A stretch of 64,000 bases of DNA, taken from NCBI GenBank assembly GCA_037200525.1, contig JBBCGG010000001.1:1158501-1222500 (forward strand), written 5' to 3'. The notes under the pieces are model-generated. The model saw nothing but the letters and a program-made list of their open reading frames with translations, was not told where the DNA came from and did no database searches. Numbering within the stretch: the first letter of the stretch is position 1; every line of letters begins with the position of its first letter. Origin of the DNA: Methylocella sp. GTDB taxonomy: Bacteria; Pseudomonadota; Alphaproteobacteria; Rhizobiales; Beijerinckiaceae. This document shows positions 63,365-64,000 of the stretch, in pieces. A program made the position numbers and the translations under genes.

Positions 63365-64000
63365 TTAATAAGTTGCGCGTCCGCCGGAGAGATCAAAAAT
63401 GGCGCCGGTCGAAAATGCGCAATCCTCCGAGGCGAGCCAAGCGATCATCGCCGCCGCTTCTTCAACCTGCAGGAATCGGTTCATCGGAATTTTCGACAGC
63501 ATGAAATCAATATGTTCCTGCTTCATCTGATCGAAAAGTTCGGTTTTGGCGGCCGCCGGCGCAATCGCGTTGACGAGAACGCCGGTCGTCGCGAGCTCCT
63601 TGCCGAGCGATTTCGTAAGGCCGATCAAGCCGGCCTTGGATGCTGAATAATGGGAGGCGTTCGCATTGCCTTCTTTTCCGGCAATGGAGGCGACGTTGAT
63701 GATCCGCCCCCAATTGTTCTTGAGCATTTCTGGCGCGATGGCGCGGCAGGTCAGAAAGGGCGCGATGAGATTGACCTCGACCACGCGGCGCCAAACATCG
63801 GCCGGAAGCTCCCATAGCTTGCCGTTGCCGCCAGTGATTCCGGCGTTATTGACGAGAATATCGATTCTGCCGCGCTGTTCGGCGAGCGCTTTCGCGCCTT
63901 TCTGGACGGAAGCTTCGTCGGTCAACTCCACGCTCCTTGCCGTGACGACGCCAAGCGTCTTGAGAGCGGCTGTCGCTTCGGCCAATCGGCCTGCGTCGAC
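63365..64000 (-). CDS. Short-chain dehydrogenase/reductase, C-terminal part
   Basis: The frame is open to the window edge; about 212 residues are visible and the N-terminal GxxxGxG loop is outside. SDR motifs: DILVNNAGITG, INVASIAGKEG (Ser), and the catalytic YSASK, followed by NAIAPAAAKTELF. It ends FSTGAIFDLSGGRATY. The gene precedes the sugar-binding protein on the same strand (284 bases apart), so a sugar or sugar-acid dehydrogenase of the same catabolic cluster is likely, though FabG-type activity cannot be excluded. Confidence 0.88.
   Translation of the reverse strand, partial: VDAGRLAEATAALKTLGVVTARSVELTDEASVQKGAKALAEQRGRIDILVNNAGITGGNGKLWELPADVWRRVVEVNLIAPFLTCRAIAPEMLKNNWGRIINVASIAGKEGNANASHYSASKAGLIGLTKSLGKELATTGVLVNAIAPAAAKTELFDQMKQEHIDFMLSKIPMNRFLQVEEAAAMIAWLASEDCAFSTGAIFDLSGGRATY

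Noticed and set aside
1-64000. CRISPR arrays, toxin-antitoxin pairs, restriction systems, prophage
   Set aside because: No regularly spaced repeats, cas, restriction-modification, toxin-antitoxin or phage structural genes were seen on either strand. The only mobile elements are the IS5- and IS3-family copies and possible REP-like hairpins.

Overview
The window looks like a chromosomal segment from an alphaproteobacterium of the order Hyphomicrobiales, most likely near Beijerinckiaceae/Methylocella. The class is supported by ctrA next to chpT, the order DUF4164-zapA-6S RNA-5-formyl-THF cyclo-ligase, a NirA-type nitrite reductase with a CysJ-like partner, DUF882 and DUF1007 proteins, and GC-rich codon use. 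The family assignment is inference from gene content; no rRNA or methane/methanol oxidation gene is present to confirm it. I found no tRNA, rRNA or CRISPR array.

Layout. 0-5.2 kb is central carbon metabolism: the end of the 2-oxoglutarate dehydrogenase E2 gene, E3 (lpd), a small secreted repeat protein, then an ScfR/RamB-type regulator divergent from isocitrate lyase (glyoxylate shunt), with a palindrome between them. 5.4-8.1 kb is a cell-cycle block: chpT, convergent ctrA, and a FliJ-like coiled-coil gene divergent from ctrA. 8.2-13.6 kb holds a LysR-linked quinone/electrophile-stress set (doxX, wrbA, pirin) and small housekeeping genes, including a frameshifted group III globin. 13.7-17.9 kb is rph-rdgB-(small ORFs)-hemW. 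18-28 kb has a large DUF882 envelope protein, a NicO/DUF1007 metal exporter pair, an MFS carrier, the nitrite reductase operon, rpmJ, and a TPR protein. 28-36 kb holds L,D-transpeptidase, NupC, an NhaD-type antiporter, MarC, a KGG stress protein, a frameshifted cytidine deaminase, cold-shock protein, metallophosphoesterase, a Nudix-like protein and GNAT. 36.5-47.2 kb holds a large membrane protein, ymdB, the 5-FCL/6S RNA/zapA cluster, gap-pgk, a TPR lipoprotein, rpsU and purEK.

47.4-64 kb is more accessory. 49.6-54.0 kb is a decaying glycan-modification locus. A GT41 (O-GlcNAc transferase-like) gene is split by an IS3-family element with loss of about 20 codons and has lost its C-terminal part. 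It abuts a methyltransferase gene that is split cleanly by an IS5-family element with a CTAG target duplication. From 54.2 kb onward there is a carbohydrate/acid utilisation set: methylmalonate-semialdehyde dehydrogenase, an OprB porin, a ribose-type ABC transporter (binding protein, double ATPase, permease) and an SDR that runs off the window, plus two tandem paralogous secreted mini-proteins of unknown function.

No obviously new defence or biosynthetic system was found. The most promising unexplained signals are a helix-like N-terminal motif shared by the nitrite reductase and its partner flavoprotein, the tandem NGNPSLS secreted proteins, the duplicated GCG/GPWGHC repeat protein, the operator-like palindrome at scfR/aceA, and the cysteine-free L36 gene behind a strong leader hairpin.
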